64,000 nt of DNA, taken from NCBI RefSeq assembly GCF_013184985.2, contig NZ_CP063418.1:2356001-2420000 (forward strand), given 5' to 3'. The notes under the pieces are model-generated. The model searched no databases, was not told where the DNA came from, and saw nothing but the letters and a program-made list of their open reading frames with translations. Source of the DNA: Actinomyces faecalis (GTDB lineage Bacteria > Actinomycetota > Actinomycetes > Actinomycetales > Actinomycetaceae). Each line of letters opens with the position of its first letter. Position 1 is the first letter of the stretch. The translations under genes and the position numbers were made by a program. Below, piece by piece: positions 17,296 to 25,588 of this stretch.

Positions 17296-19002
17296 TTACT
17301 GGTTCCGCAAGCTACGTCGCGTGGGTCGGTTGGGGGCATCGGCGGAAACCCACTGCGTCACCGGGACCTGGGGAGGCAGAGCATCCTCGGCCTCGTCAGC
17401 CTGAGCAGGGTGGGCAGCGTGACGACGCGAGGCCCGGCGGGCGGAAGAGTCCGGCTCAGCCGCACCGTCAGGGACGGACAGCGGTGCGCTAGGAAGATCC
17501 GTCTGCTCCTCCACCACCATCTCGCCGAACCCTGCGCTGCGACGCTTCTTTCGTCGTGGGAAGATCCCGAGAATCTTGCCCTTGTCACTGCCGTAGTAGT
17601 AGTAACTGTGGCCGTAGTTGCCGTAGCCGTAGCCGTAGTAGGCACTGCCGATCTGCCGCTTTGATGCGCGGTTGAGCACGACGCCAAGCAACCGGGCATC
17701 GACCTGCCTCAGCACCTTGGCACACAGTCCCGCCTGCTCCTTGTACGTCCCCCCAACCTCCATGACGACGATGGCCCCGTCAGCCAGGCCCGCCAGGAGC
17801 CCCGAGTCGGTCACGGGAAGGAGCGGTGGAGCATCGAGGATGACGATCGCCTCCTCTGACAACCGGTCAAGGAGCGCCTTCATTCGCTGGGAACCCAGGA
17901 GCTCGGAGGGGTTAGGTGGGATACGCCCTGCTGTGATAACGCGCAGATGAGGCTGGTCAGGCACCTTCTGCGCCACCTGTGAGATCTGCATGTCCCCCGC
18001 CAGAACCTGAGTCAGGCCGACAGACCCATCAAGGTCAAAGATCTTGTGGACCACGGGCTTGCGCAGGTCACAGTCCACCAAGATAGTGCGTTGCCCTGAT
18101 GCCGCTAGCATCTGCGCGAGCACCGCGGAGACGGTGGACTTACCCTCTCCCGGATTGGCCGAGGTCATCACAATGGCCCGAGGAGGATTGTCAACGTCAA
18201 GGAAACGGAGGTTGGTGCGCAGGTGACGCAGCGCCTCAGCCGCCTCACCCAGACCATCAACGTGCCGACGCCCGTCCTTGTTGAGCTCATTCGATCGAGG
18301 CACGACCGCCAGCACCGAGGCCCCAGTGAGTTCCTCGACGTCAGAGTTGTGACGAACCCGGTTATCCAGGGCGCGCTTGAGGAAAGCGATCATGTACCCC
18401 AGGATGAGCCCGCCAAGCGCCCCTGCGAGCGTAATCTTGGGGATGTTCGGGTACACCGGAGCACCAGGCACGGTGGCCTCAGCAAGAGCCACGATCTGAG
18501 TCTGCGTGGTCTGGTCGGTGACCGGGGCCATCGGTACGGCCTCCCCGGGAGCCTGCTCGGACGACTCACCGGAAGGCTCCGGCACAGAGAGAGACTCAAG
18601 CCTCGTGACCTCCGCGCCCAGCGCGGACACGGAGGCGTTCGCAATATCACGGGCACGCACAGCATCATTCGACGTGGCAGTAATCGTGATGATCGGAGAG
18701 GACGACTGCACAGCCCCTCTCAAGGAGCCCCCCAGACCGGTGACGCCGAGGTTCTTCGCCGTGGCCTCGGCAACTGACTGCGACCCCACGAGCGAGGCGA
18801 ATGAGGCAGCCTTCTGCTGGGCGACAGAGTTCGCCGTAAAGGCGTCCGTACCCGCGACAACAACCAACGCGCTCGTTGTCGCCTCATAGGTGCGCAGCTG
18901 CACCTGGGCGTATCCGAAGCCGAGAGCGCCACCGAGTACGGTGCACACGACGATGAGGAGCGCGTTGACTCGAGTCAGACGCATGAAGTCCTGGATTGTC
19001 AC
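17296..19002 (-). CDS. Polysaccharide co-polymerase with BY-kinase domain (Wzz/CpsCD fusion)
   Basis: 568 residues. The N-terminal chain-length-regulator part has two transmembrane helices (about 13-33 and 190-209) enclosing an extracellular coiled region. The bacterial tyrosine kinase domain has Walker A SANPGEGKST (281-290), Walker A' ILVDCDLRKP (307-316) and a Walker B VILDAPPLL (387-395). A tyrosine cluster at about 455-470 contains nine Tyr in 16 residues and is the expected autophosphorylation tail. An Arg/Ala-rich tail of about 90 residues follows. It should control length and timing of capsule polymerisation together with the Wzy-like polymerase (40213-41511). The cognate phosphatase lies 62 bases upstream in the same operon. 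A 21-bp hairpin terminates it. Confidence 0.93.
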   Translation of the reverse strand: MTIQDFMRLTRVNALLIVVCTVLGGALGFGYAQVQLRTYEATTSALVVVAGTDAFTANSVAQQKAASFASLVGSQSVAEATAKNLGVTGLGGSLRGAVQSSSPIITITATSNDAVRARDIANASVSALGAEVTRLESLSVPEPSGESSEQAPGEAVPMAPVTDQTTQTQIVALAEATVPGAPVYPNIPKITLAGALGGLILGYMIAFLKRALDNRVRHNSDVEELTGASVLAVVPRSNELNKDGRRHVDGLGEAAEALRHLRTNLRFLDVDNPPRAIVMTSANPGEGKSTVSAVLAQMLAASGQRTILVDCDLRKPVVHKIFDLDGSVGLTQVLAGDMQISQVAQKVPDQPHLRVITAGRIPPNPSELLGSQRMKALLDRLSEEAIVILDAPPLLPVTDSGLLAGLADGAIVVMEVGGTYKEQAGLCAKVLRQVDARLLGVVLNRASKRQIGSAYYGYGYGNYGHSYYYYGSDKGKILGIFPRRKKRRSAGFGEMVVEEQTDLPSAPLSVPDGAAEPDSSARRASRRHAAHPAQADEAEDALPPQVPVTQWVSADAPNRPTRRSLRNQ

Positions 19003-19064
19003 AGGTCACTCAGTCCTTCGAGGGCCGATTACGGGACACACCTGTCTGGGCGCTAACGACAACG

Positions 19065-19718
19065 TTAGCAAGCAGCGTGACGCACAGACCTGAGAAAACT
19101 GATGAGTGTGCCCACACATACGTCAATGTGGGCGGCCGCCTTGTCAGCCACGTCCGAAGACTGTCGATAGGGGTCCGGGACGTCATGGCGGCGGGAGGCG
19201 ATCGGGACACGCGCACGTAGCACGTCAACCATTCCTGCACCGAGCTCAAGCCGCTCGACGGAATCCGACGCCAGTCGCGCGGCCGCGACAATCTGGTGGC
19301 ACGTGAAAAGACGTGGGTGCGCCCCGGGCTCCAGGTCAAGGACCGCGTCACGCTGCTGCTTGGTCATCGTCACGATGATGGACGACTGCGCCAGGAGCTC
19401 AGCGCTGACCGGCTGCGAACGATGGGAGTCGCACCACGACGCCGGCACACCCCGCCGCTGCGCCTGGGAGCTCATCTGCGGGTCTATCGCACGTCCCCGC
19501 GTGCCTGGCACCCCAGCGCTCATAACGGCCCAGGGCGTCCCTGACCCCAGGAGGTGTCGGGTAAGCAGCTCTGCGTAAGGGCTGCGGGAGATGTTCGCGG
19601 TGCACACGAAAAGGATCTGGGCACCCAGGCCCCCCATCGGCGGCGGGGCCACTACACCCTGATCCTCAGTGTCAAACAGTCTCCCGACACCGAAATCATC
19701 CAGGCTGCGGTGTCTCAT
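19065..19718 (-). CDS. Low-molecular-weight protein-tyrosine phosphatase (Wzb/CpsB type)
   Basis: The P-loop is CTANISRS in ILFVCTANISRSPYAELL (about residues 39-46): the Cys, Arg and Ser of CX5RS are present, but the usual Gly after position two is Ala. The general-acid motif is DVPDPY near residue 178. The rest matches LMW phosphatases. It should dephosphorylate the BY-kinase encoded 62 bases downstream. The ATG at 19718 follows directly on the TAG of the PqqD gene, so the genes are co-transcribed. The first about 33 residues are extra; a start at the Met of MGGLGAQ (codon 28) is equally possible. Confidence 0.88.
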   Translation of the reverse strand: MRHRSLDDFGVGRLFDTEDQGVVAPPPMGGLGAQILFVCTANISRSPYAELLTRHLLGSGTPWAVMSAGVPGTRGRAIDPQMSSQAQRRGVPASWCDSHRSQPVSAELLAQSSIIVTMTKQQRDAVLDLEPGAHPRLFTCHQIVAAARLASDSVERLELGAGMVDVLRARVPIASRRHDVPDPYRQSSDVADKAAAHIDVCVGTLISFLRSVRHAAC

Positions 19719-19997
19719 CTACACAACCTCCAGATAGCCATCCCCGATGAGCTGCGCCAGAAACTCACTGACATCACCCTGGATCTGCTCGGCAGGAATA
19801 CCTACCTTCTCCGAGACACGGAGGGTCACCTCCATGGCATCACCCGGACGCGGCTGGCCTACCGCCGCCTGCCAGATCAGTGCCGCAGATCCTTCCAGGA
19901 CAACCGGTGAGCCGTCAGGGACGTGAGCCACGTAGACAACGGGTTCCGGCCCGCAGTCCTCAATGTGGGCCACGCGCCGGCAGGGCACGTAGGTCAT
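19719..19997 (-). CDS. PqqD family protein
   Basis: A 92-residue protein of the PqqD winged-helix type. The pattern of a β-hairpin with VVYVAHVPDGSPVVLEGSAA, then LIWQAAVGQ, then a helix and DVSEFLAQLIGDGYLEVV at the end fits the family (the long-tailed 'late-domain, LxxxGxL' C-terminus). PqqD domains bind leader peptides of ribosomal natural products, or serve as chaperones of uncharacterised HPr-rel systems. It overlaps the upstream nucleotidyltransferase gene by ATGA and abuts the phosphatase gene. Together with the PqqD-like tail of the HprK-like protein it is the second such domain in the locus, although no radical SAM or lasso cyclase is present. Confidence 0.8.
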   Translation of the reverse strand: MTYVPCRRVAHIEDCGPEPVVYVAHVPDGSPVVLEGSAALIWQAAVGQPRPGDAMEVTLRVSEKVGIPAEQIQGDVSEFLAQLIGDGYLEVV

Positions 19998-20860
19998 CGC
20001 CCGGCCCTCCTCATCTCACGAAGGGCCTGTGCGATCCTCGCGAAGAACTCCCGGATGATCTCGCCCCGTGTTGGGCGCCGTGCGAGCCGGAGAGCCAGGT
20101 GGTCCGTGTTCACCAGGAGGGCCCTCACGAGCAGACGGAGCCTTGCCCTCTTACTGGGGGCAGCCTTCAGCCGAGCCTCCCACTCAGCGAGGCGGGAGTG
20201 GTCACCGCCAGAGAACACCGCCCAGAGATCATGGCTTGGGTCATTGGCGTACTGATCAAGATGCCCAAGAGCGGCTGCCAGTCCCACCCGGGCCCCGAGG
20301 CGGTCCGCCAGGCCGGTGAGCTCCCGGCGTCCCTCCGCATCCAGCTCCTCCCACGCACGCTGGTAGTCTGCGTCCTCAGTCCGGCCGTTGCGCGCCACGT
20401 GGAGCAGCAGAATGAGCCGTTGCGCGGTCAACGACGGCGTCGGGCAGGGCACGCCCGCGATCTCCATCATTCTGTGGTCCTCCCACAGGGCGTCGAAGGC
20501 GTCAGCCGCCGTCAGCCCGGGGAACAGACGGTGGACGTCAGCGTAGCCCCACGAAGGGTGGAAGTATGTGGCCGCGTGCTCAAAGGCGGAGCCGGACTCG
20601 AACGAGGTCACTGCCGTCCAGCCGTGCTCAACAAGGCCCCGGACATAGGCCTCGATCTGGGAGGGACGTACCAGCACGTCCGCGTCCGTCGACCGGATAC
20701 GCGACCGGCCTAGTCCCGGGTCAACCGCAGGGCCTTTGATGTGAAGTACCCGAGAGTGCGTCTCCTCCCCGACCACCTGAAGCGCAGCATGGGCGAGGTG
20801 AACTCGCATAGCTATCGGTATCGCTATAGGCTTGGTATCAGGAGCTGGAGTCTCATCCAC
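19994..20860 (-). CDS. Nucleotidyltransferase family protein (NTP_transf_5)
   Basis: A 288-residue protein with the family's LHIKGPAVDP block (about residues 43-52), followed by STDADVLVRP, the hG/S-x-D-x-D-type metal site, and a long helical C-terminus. The start IPIAMRVHLAHAALQVV is also typical. Members of this uncharacterised nucleotidyltransferase family are found with PqqD and HprK-like kinases in some lasso-peptide clusters and in polysaccharide loci. It heads the leftward operon NTase-PqqD-phosphatase-BY kinase, and the next gene overlaps by ATGA. The 119-base gap before the rightward glycosyltransferase gene should hold divergent promoters. Confidence 0.8.
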   Translation of the reverse strand: MDETPAPDTKPIAIPIAMRVHLAHAALQVVGEETHSRVLHIKGPAVDPGLGRSRIRSTDADVLVRPSQIEAYVRGLVEHGWTAVTSFESGSAFEHAATYFHPSWGYADVHRLFPGLTAADAFDALWEDHRMMEIAGVPCPTPSLTAQRLILLLHVARNGRTEDADYQRAWEELDAEGRRELTGLADRLGARVGLAAALGHLDQYANDPSHDLWAVFSGGDHSRLAEWEARLKAAPSKRARLRLLVRALLVNTDHLALRLARRPTRGEIIREFFARIAQALREMRRAGR

Positions 20861-20979
20861 GTAGCCAACATTAGCGCCTGCATGACGCCGTGTTCAGCAC
20901 GTCTACGACTCAGCGACCCCATGTGGCCTGCACCCAGTTGGATTAGTCGGCCAGTCAAGGAGAACAGGAGCGCCTGTAG

Positions 20980-22278
20980 ATGATGGACATTCGTCGAAGC
21001 GTCACCGCGACCGGTTTTCGTGCCACTCGTCGATTGGTTCGCGCCCTCGATCGAGAGATGGCACGCCTAGATACCCAGCTGCAGCACCACGAGACTCGAT
21101 TAAGCGAAAAAATCGACACTATCTGTCACGGCGGGCCGCCAACCGCAGCGGCTTTTCTGCAGGATCTGAGCCGATTAACGCGCCCCTTCAACGTCAAAGA
21201 TGTCAGCTCGGAACGCGGACCTGCTGTACTGACCTTTGGCAGCCTCGACACCTCGGCCTCATTTGGAGGTATGGCGACGCTTTTTCGTGTAGCCGACGCC
21301 ATTGCAGCCCAATCCAATCGCCCCCTTATTGTCGCTCAAACCACTGGAGCAAGACCAGCCGCCGTACGTGAGGTGTTCACGTCGCTGAGGAGCCAGACCC
21401 CTACGAGTCGTATTGAGTCTCAAGATCTACGAGACCGTCATTCAAGCACACTTCGACTCCACGCCGACGACATCATCGTCGTTAGCGCGTGGCAAGATGC
21501 GGCCACAGTAGCGTCACTCCCCCTCAATCACCCATTTGTTTATCTTATCCAGGATTTCGAGCCAATTTTCTTCGCCAACAGCGACTCATATCTCAATGCG
21601 CTCTCGACATACCGCATAGATAATTTTATTCCGCTCTTCAACTCCTCGGTCTTGAAAGACTTTTTTTTATCGCAAGGTCTCGCCAACGCGGCGGACGCCT
21701 CGTTTTTCGAGCCCGCCGTGCAACTCCCAGTCTCTATCCACCAAAAACCCCATCAGCCGCGGATATTCTTTTACGCTAGGCGTTCCGTCGAGAGAAATCT
21801 ATTCGAGACCGGCCTGGCCTCGATCGCCGCAGCATTACACGATCCAAAACTGGCGGACTGGGAAGTCCACTGCGCAGGAGACGACACCATTCCTAGTGTT
21901 CGCATGCCAAACGGATCACTGCTCGTCAACCACGGAAAAATGGCTCCAGAGCAGTACTTTAATTTCATCGCTAACTGCGATCTCTGCGTCTCCCCGATGC
22001 TGGCGCCCCACCCCAATTACCCAACGCTCGAGTTCGCCGCCGCCGGCATACCTGTTGTGACAACAGCATGGCAGAGTAAAAACGACTTGAGTCGCTACTC
22101 ACCATTGATTCACACAGTAGACCCTACGATTGATAGCATGAGGGACGCAATCCTCAGGCAGGCAGCCTTGACAACAGAGGAGAGGCAGCAACTATCCTCC
22201 CGGACCTCTATCCCTACCTCGTGGAATGAAACACTTAACCCCCCCGCACAGACTGTTCTGAGGAAACTCATCAAATGA
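20980..22278 (+). CDS. WsaF-like glycosyltransferase
   Basis: A 432-residue GT-B-type protein. The middle YLIQDFEPIFF followed by LNALSTYR, and the C-terminal segment HPNYPTLEFAAAGIPVVTT, resemble WsaF-type rhamnosyltransferases, in which these form the acceptor/donor cleft. Residues 20-50 look coiled-coil. The start is ATG 20980 with GGAG nine bases upstream. It overlaps the next gene by ATGA. Base composition is clearly less GC-rich than the housekeeping genes, suggesting transfer. It probably adds a deoxysugar such as rhamnose to a lipid-linked surface glycan; the donor is not proven. Confidence 0.75.
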   Translation: MMDIRRSVTATGFRATRRLVRALDREMARLDTQLQHHETRLSEKIDTICHGGPPTAAAFLQDLSRLTRPFNVKDVSSERGPAVLTFGSLDTSASFGGMATLFRVADAIAAQSNRPLIVAQTTGARPAAVREVFTSLRSQTPTSRIESQDLRDRHSSTLRLHADDIIVVSAWQDAATVASLPLNHPFVYLIQDFEPIFFANSDSYLNALSTYRIDNFIPLFNSSVLKDFFLSQGLANAADASFFEPAVQLPVSIHQKPHQPRIFFYARRSVERNLFETGLASIAAALHDPKLADWEVHCAGDDTIPSVRMPNGSLLVNHGKMAPEQYFNFIANCDLCVSPMLAPHPNYPTLEFAAAGIPVVTTAWQSKNDLSRYSPLIHTVDPTIDSMRDAILRQAALTTEERQQLSSRTSIPTSWNETLNPPAQTVLRKLIK

Positions 22279-23237
22279 CTTCCGTCCTGCAACCTCCGCT
22301 CAGTGGCGACGACGTCACTGTTGTTGTCGTTTCTTACAATCATGAAAAGTATATCGATACTTGCCTCCGCTCAATTATTGGGCAGACGGTTTTGCCGCAC
22401 AGCTTAATAATTATCGACGACTGCTCATCTGATTCTTCCGCGAAGATCGCTCAAGACTTCGCGACCACCTCTCCAGTCCCCACGACAGTCATCGCTCACG
22501 AAACTAATACTGGCCTATGCGCTGGACTTAACGAGGCCCTTGAGCTTACACGAACAGATTTGTTCGCCTATATCTCAGCCGATGACTATATGCTCAGCGA
22601 AAGAATCGAGCGGCAGCTGCAGACACTCAATTCGGCTGGTTCCCGTTACGCTGTCGTTTACTCAGACGCCTGGCGCGAAGATGAATATGGCGAACGGCTC
22701 ACCGATCGCTTCAGCGAGAAGTACACCTGGCCGTCGCCCGATTTAAGAAGTGGCGACGTTTTTGCTCAGATACTGAGGTCCCCCTACATTCCTGCACCAT
22801 CCGCTATGTGTCGCACGAATTGCCTGCGAGAAGTTGGCGGTTACGATCCAGATCTTTTTTTCGAGGATCTCGACATGTGGCTACGACTATCGGCACGATA
22901 CCCATTCGTCTGTGTCGATGAATGTCTAGTAACCTTCCGCGAGCTCAGCACATCACTTGGCCACAAGGAATTCGATTCAGAAAATCCTTCTTTTATTCGC
23001 TCCCTTCTCAAGATTTTAATCAAGGTCGAGACAGCGCGACCTGAATACACGATCGAAATTCGCGACAGGATTTGGCATCTCGCTATCCGGCTACGGCTGG
23101 CGGGAGCACCTGCAGGCGAGATCGCCCCGCTTCTACGTCGGCTCTGCACCAGTAGGCCACAAAAAACAGCTTGGCTGCATGCCGCGATCGCAACTCTGAG
23201 GTTACCTGCTCGACTTCACAGACCTCACCGTGCATAG
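22275..23237 (+). CDS. Glycosyltransferase family 2
   Basis: A 320-residue GT-A enzyme. TVVVVSYNHEKYIDTCLRSI opens the fold, IIIDDCSSD is the nucleotide-binding acidic region, AYISADDYM holds the metal-binding Asp pair and FFEDLDMWLR carries the catalytic-base region. A helical C-terminus without membrane segments suggests a cytosolic or peripheral enzyme. It is co-translated with the WsaF-like gene (ATGA). Its 3' end overlaps the oppositely oriented gene at 23225 by 13 bases, a junction that looks like a fusion of two cassettes. Confidence 0.85.
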   Translation: MTSVLQPPLSGDDVTVVVVSYNHEKYIDTCLRSIIGQTVLPHSLIIIDDCSSDSSAKIAQDFATTSPVPTTVIAHETNTGLCAGLNEALELTRTDLFAYISADDYMLSERIERQLQTLNSAGSRYAVVYSDAWREDEYGERLTDRFSEKYTWPSPDLRSGDVFAQILRSPYIPAPSAMCRTNCLREVGGYDPDLFFEDLDMWLRLSARYPFVCVDECLVTFRELSTSLGHKEFDSENPSFIRSLLKILIKVETARPEYTIEIRDRIWHLAIRLRLAGAPAGEIAPLLRRLCTSRPQKTAWLHAAIATLRLPARLHRPHRA

Positions 23238-24430
23238 ATTGTATGCACCTCATCGATAAACCTATCCCATCCATATCGACTCCGCGCAGCAGACGCACCT
23301 CGCCTGGCCCGATTGTCGGCAGACGTTGGATCGCGCATGATGTCAAGAATTCGGGAAGCAAATCCTGTCACATCATCACAGATCCATTCAGGTGCCAAAT
23401 CGGGCACTCCTTCAGCCCCGATACTGGTTGATACGACTGGTATGCCTCTGACCACTGCCTCAATCGTCTTAAACTTGACGCCAGATCCCATCAGCAAAGG
23501 TACGGCGACAACGGCCGCGGATTCATAAATCTCGTCGAGATCCTCAACGAAACCAACAGCTCGAACCCCTGGAACGGATTTAAACGCCCCTAAGGCCTCA
23601 TGAGGATCAGATCCCACTAGTAAAAGTTCTGCGTGCGGTACATGTTGGCGCACTATCGGCCAAACTTTTCTCACCATCCAGGATACTCCTTGGACGTTGA
23701 CTTCACGCGCGTAGTAACCTACCACGACAACTCGCGTCGGCTGAGGTCGCCGCTCAAAGTGGGTCGCCAACAATGGCGGGTTAAGTACCGTTACTCCAGA
23801 GGCACCCAGCTCTTCGAGCAGCTCCGCATCCTTTTCATTGAGCGTGACCACGCGATCAAGCCTATCCAGCACGTGCCGCTCTCGAACGGAAGTGAGGATG
23901 TTCCTCGACGCCCATCGTAGCCGCTCCACTTTCGTAGCCTGATCTGCCTTGCGGGCGAACAGCTGGCTCATCACATCATGGAACGTGCCGACGACTCTCG
24001 CACGAGGATTGATCCTCTTCATCAAATCAACTGTGCGTATGTACTCCATCCACTGAAGATCAATGACATCCGCTCCACTGACCGCAGCTCTCCCTATGTG
24101 ACTCCTCAGCCACAGGGCCGGTCCCATCGGAGTGATCGTCGGATCCACCCGCCTTATCAGGTTCTCTCCGCGTGCGATTGCGGGAGCGAGTGGACGCAGA
24201 GGACGTGACCACGCCGCTTGATCTGCGAGCACTACGCTCACTCCGGCCACCAACTCGTCACACGCCGCACGGGACGCTTCAGTAGAGGTTGTCACGTATA
24301 GCGTGCGGCTCCACGTCTCGCGCGCCCGACAAAGGTCAGAAACAAAACGATGTCCTGCACTTTGAGCGTGTTGCTGAGGCACACCGCCAGATAGCATCAG
24401 TAACGCCGTCTTTGATTCCAATGTTTCCAT
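23225..24430 (-). CDS. Glycosyltransferase, GT4-like (group 1)
   Basis: About 401 residues from the ATG at 24430, which has GGAG ten bases upstream; the frame extends to 24559 but the added 43 residues look non-coding. Rossmann-like N-terminal half with VIDLQWMEY and VVGTFHDVMSQL. The C-terminal half has VVVVGYYAREVNVQGVSWMV, AELLLVGSDP, VGFVEDLDEIYESAAVVAVPL, then GSGVKFKTIEAVVRGIPVVS, the phospho-sugar-binding E-x7-E-like region of GT4 enzymes. Likely a cytosolic glycosyltransferase for the surface glycan, linkage unknown. It overlaps the tail of the convergent GT2 gene. Confidence 0.82.
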   Translation of the reverse strand: METLESKTALLMLSGGVPQQHAQSAGHRFVSDLCRARETWSRTLYVTTSTEASRAACDELVAGVSVVLADQAAWSRPLRPLAPAIARGENLIRRVDPTITPMGPALWLRSHIGRAAVSGADVIDLQWMEYIRTVDLMKRINPRARVVGTFHDVMSQLFARKADQATKVERLRWASRNILTSVRERHVLDRLDRVVTLNEKDAELLEELGASGVTVLNPPLLATHFERRPQPTRVVVVGYYAREVNVQGVSWMVRKVWPIVRQHVPHAELLLVGSDPHEALGAFKSVPGVRAVGFVEDLDEIYESAAVVAVPLLMGSGVKFKTIEAVVRGIPVVSTSIGAEGVPDLAPEWICDDVTGFASRILDIMRDPTSADNRARRGASAARSRYGWDRFIDEVHTIYAR

Positions 24431-24643
24431 AAAGTCTCCAAGTGATTCAGTACGCAACGTTTTGAGAAATCTTCCCGATGGCCCACACCATGCTAGGCCT
24501 AGCTCAGAACACCGTCTTATTTCGCAAGATGCGTGCACTGCAGGCACCCCCTCTTGCAAGAGTGTTTATAATTGCTCTGAGTCCATCACTACTTCCTGAA
24601 TCTCACCATAACGAAAACGGCGACAGGATACGGTCACACGGTT

Positions 24644-25588
24644 TCACTGTGGGACATCGGCACGGTTCGACGGGTCTACCCATTGCTCGGGGCGCAGGAT
24701 AAGTTCTCTCTGTTCCCGCCATGTCTCCAGTGGATCAACACGCGATCCTACGATAAATCGTGCGGTATTCCATCCAAAGTTTATGACAGATGCCCCCAGC
24801 ATTAGCCGTTCAAAACGCTTCAAGCCCAACGCTCCCCGCCACTTCCGCTCGTAACGACGGCGGCCGTCTAGCAACCATCCTCGACGCCGTTGAGACGGGG
24901 AAGACCCCCCGCCTTCGTGTGTCACAAAAAGGTCCTTCAGAATGACAGACGGTATCCCTATCCTGCGCAGCCGCCGCTGGAAATCAACTTCTTCACAATA
25001 CATATAAAACCCCTCGTCCAGCCCCTGGACGGAGCGAAACACAGAAGTGGGTATCAGGAGAAGGGCACCCATGGCCCAGTCAACGACCTCATCACGGGAT
25101 CCGTCCGCCATCGTGTCATGTCCAACGGCCTCATGAAGCCAGCGATGATGCCTCATCCTAACGAGAGGAAGTAGCCATTCCACTACATAATGGGATGTAC
25201 GCGGAAATTTTCTCCCTGACCATGACTGCGCGCCGTCTTTTGTCAATACAGGTACACTGACAACCGCCGGCAGCCAGGGCGTAGCCGCACCCACCAAACG
25301 TTTGATAAAACCGGGATCGATTTCAATGTCAGAATTGAGGACCAATAAAAGATCGCCTTTGGCCTCCTTCACACCCGCATTGACTGCAGCAGCAAATCCG
25401 GAGTTCTTCTGGCGACGTACTACCCGCACCCCGCGTACCTGGGGAAACGGACGGGGGGAGCAGTCGTCGGATACGATAATTTCAGCCACTTCCCCGACGT
25501 CGTCTTGGATCAGATTAATGAGTTCGAGGACGGGTGTCGGATCACCATAAAATGGGATAATAATACTGATCTGCATTTCATTACTCAT
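24644..25588 (-). CDS. Glycosyltransferase family 2 (WbbL-like)
   Basis: A 314-residue GT-A enzyme. ISIIIPFYGDPTPVLELI, IIVSDDCSP, LLVLNSDIEIDPGF (metal site NSD) and GFYMYCEEVDFQRRLRRIG (catalytic E-x-x-DF) give the pattern of WbbL-type rhamnosyltransferases and related galactofuranosyl enzymes. The start overlaps the stop of the upstream ABC transporter gene by ATGA (25585-25588), so flippase and glycosyltransferase are co-produced. Lower GC than the genome background. Confidence 0.87.
   Translation of the reverse strand: MSNEMQISIIIPFYGDPTPVLELINLIQDDVGEVAEIIVSDDCSPRPFPQVRGVRVVRRQKNSGFAAAVNAGVKEAKGDLLLVLNSDIEIDPGFIKRLVGAATPWLPAVVSVPVLTKDGAQSWSGRKFPRTSHYVVEWLLPLVRMRHHRWLHEAVGHDTMADGSRDEVVDWAMGALLLIPTSVFRSVQGLDEGFYMYCEEVDFQRRLRRIGIPSVILKDLFVTHEGGGSSPSQRRRGWLLDGRRRYERKWRGALGLKRFERLMLGASVINFGWNTARFIVGSRVDPLETWREQRELILRPEQWVDPSNRADVPQ

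Noticed and set aside
15782..20939. Similar words CAACTGGGTGCGGCCAC (near 15790, minus) and CAACTGGGTGCAGGCCAC (near 20930, minus)
   Set aside because: The match needs an indel and does not extend into flanking bases; probably chance, though both lie at the heads of the HprK/PqqD/NTase genes.
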